DNA of 5,937 bases from an uncultured Bacteroidales bacterium (GTDB lineage Bacteria > Bacteroidota > Bacteroidia > Bacteroidales > Paludibacteraceae): the NCBI GenBank assembly GCA_945949375.1, contig CAMFEN010000072.1:1-5937 (forward strand). The letters run 5' to 3'. The translations under genes and the position numbers were made by a program. Positions 5,902 to 5,937 of this stretch are shown here, piece after piece. The first letter of the stretch is position 1. The number at the start of each line of letters is the position of its first letter. The notes under the pieces are model-generated. The model saw only the letters and a program-made list of their open reading frames with translations, did no database searches and was not told the DNA's origin.

Positions 5902-5937
5902 AGATCGGAAGAGCGTCGTGTAGGGAAAGAGTGTAGA
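5902..5937. other. Illumina TruSeq adapter contamination at the contig end
   Basis: The sequence begins AGATCGGAAGAGCGTCGTG and continues for 36 bases as the reverse complement of the Illumina TruSeq universal (read 1) adapter. It is not biological. It makes the DUF4391 frame appear to continue with a false tail, IGRASCRERV. Confidence 0.98.

Overview
The window looks like one end of a Bacteroidota (probably Bacteroidales) contig from an Illumina assembly. Four things point to this lineage: an LL-diaminopimelate aminotransferase gene (the DapL lysine/peptidoglycan route), two promoters of the TTG / TAnnTTTG type used by Bacteroidota, A/T-rich leaders without Shine-Dalgarno sites, and proteins that resemble gut Bacteroidales families. 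Species cannot be told from this sequence.

Layout, left to right. (1) 1-855, minus strand: the first 285 codons of dapL, running off the left edge, with its own promoter at 879-910. (2) 856-2003: about 1.1 kb without an intact gene. It holds a short orphan reading frame (925-1029, minus), a composite tandem repeat with two kinds of hairpin (1097-1413), an 11-bp tandem duplication, a 16-bp perfect palindrome, and a decayed piece of a DUF1016/YhcG-type PDDEXK nuclease gene (1680-1928). An A/T-rich hairpin and a good promoter (1946-1977) lie just before the next gene. (3) 2004-5253, plus strand: a large SNF2-type helicase of about 1082 residues, split by an apparent one-base insertion in an A run at 3181-3184, between motif II (DESH) and motif III (SATP). 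(4) 5250 to the right end, plus strand: a DUF4391 gene whose start overlaps the helicase stop as ATGA. It is cut near its C-terminus because the last 36 bases (5902-5937) are Illumina TruSeq adapter, not genome.

How the parts may work together: dapL is a housekeeping gene and the repeat-rich gap separates it from accessory DNA. From family knowledge, the SNF2 helicase and DUF4391 protein are usually the first genes of a larger restriction-modification-like operon that continues with a DNA methyltransferase and a type III restriction (Res) subunit. Those genes would lie beyond the adapter-terminated end. The nuclease remnant upstream fits a defence-island setting. The operon's function, and whether the helicase is intact in the living cell, cannot be settled from this window.
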